The notes under the pieces were generated by a model. It made no database searches. It was not told the DNA's origin and saw only the letters and a program-made list of their open reading frames with translations. The translations under genes were made by a program, and so were the position numbers. DNA of 41,964 nt. Source: Lachnospiraceae bacterium. Its GTDB lineage: Bacteria; Bacillota; Clostridia; Lachnospirales; Lachnospiraceae. The stretch lies in assembly GCA_021203465.1 (NCBI GenBank), contig JAJQBC010000041.1, positions 1 to 41,964 on the forward strand. The letters run 5' to 3'. Positions 41,785 through 41,964 of this stretch are shown in pieces. Each line of letters opens with the position of its first letter. The stretch's first letter is position 1.

Positions 41785-41964
41785 GAAAGGGCACGAGCGA
41801 CAGGATGAAATTATTTTTTGTTTCTTTTTAAAAATCGAAAAATTGGTTCAAATTTTTCATCTTCATTCAAAAAATCTGTTTATTTCCAAAAATCCTGCGA
41901 TAGTCAAATTGAAAAAAAGAGGTCGATTGTAAAATGAAGTTGAACACCTAAAAAATCCATAGCG
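41785..41964. other. AT-rich right end without recognised gene
   Basis: The last 180 bases are AT-rich, with homopolymer A and T runs. I see no convincing gene, terminator or repeat. Confidence 0.4.

Noticed and set aside
1-41964. tRNA or rRNA genes
   Set aside because: No cloverleaf-like sequence with a T-loop GGTTCGA pattern in the right context, and no rRNA-like stretch, was found by reading the gaps.

Overview
The window looks like chromosomal DNA of a spore-forming, low-to-mid GC Clostridia, most like a gut Lachnospiraceae. The evidence is spo0A with TGTCGAA boxes, small CotF-type spore coat proteins, a tyrosyl-tRNA synthetase T-box leader, an ADP-glucose glycogen synthase, Bacillota-type Shine-Dalgarno sequences and sigma-A promoters, and gene order typical of Clostridia. 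Most of the window is GC-rich. The first ~2.3 kb is clearly AT-rich and stands apart. I see no tRNA, rRNA, CRISPR array or complete insertion sequence.

Layout. (1) 1-2300: two AT-rich accessory genes, a 5'-truncated PD-(D/E)XK-like protein and an AlbA_2/GHKL-type ATP-binding regulator. (2) 2382-7390: a low-molecular-weight phosphatase, a YhaO/YhaN-type nuclease-ATPase pair, and a convergent MATE pump. (3) 7521-15349: a PRPP-transferase-like protein, carA-carB, an S51 peptidase, a second MATE pump and a TetR regulator, tightly packed on one strand. (4) 15377-16940: promoter, T-box (Tyr specifier) and tyrS. (5) 17032-22806: an SLC13-like permease, a PucR-type regulator on the opposite strand, and two URO-D-fold proteins. 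The permease and URO-D promoters share a 20-nt element at the same distance from the -10 box, so they look like one regulon. (6) 22997-27264: pstSCAB-phoU with a Pho-box-like repeat; PstS has its two halves in circularly permuted order. A Gx-transporter/HepS-I-like membrane protein follows. (7) 28108-34768: a two-component system facing an RND adaptor and permease. (8) 34840-39259: a CmpB-type membrane protein, spo0A, glgA and two small coat proteins, with Spo0A boxes before spo0A and glgA. (9) 39317-41730, reverse strand: aroC behind a large perfect hairpin, a truncated Rpn-family remnant and an esterase.

How the parts fit. carAB makes carbamoyl phosphate for pyrimidines and arginine; the gene before it resembles orotate phosphoribosyltransferase but has an altered PRPP loop. 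Pst-PhoU is phosphate uptake and its control. The spo0A-glgA-coat stretch links the sporulation regulator to storage polysaccharide and coat genes. The least explained unit is the PucR/SLC13/URO-D module: it looks like uptake and processing of an unidentified small organic anion, and no corrinoid protein is encoded here to serve the URO-D methyltransferase-like enzymes.

Limits. All assignments come from reading the sequence and recalling families. No searches or folding calculations were run.
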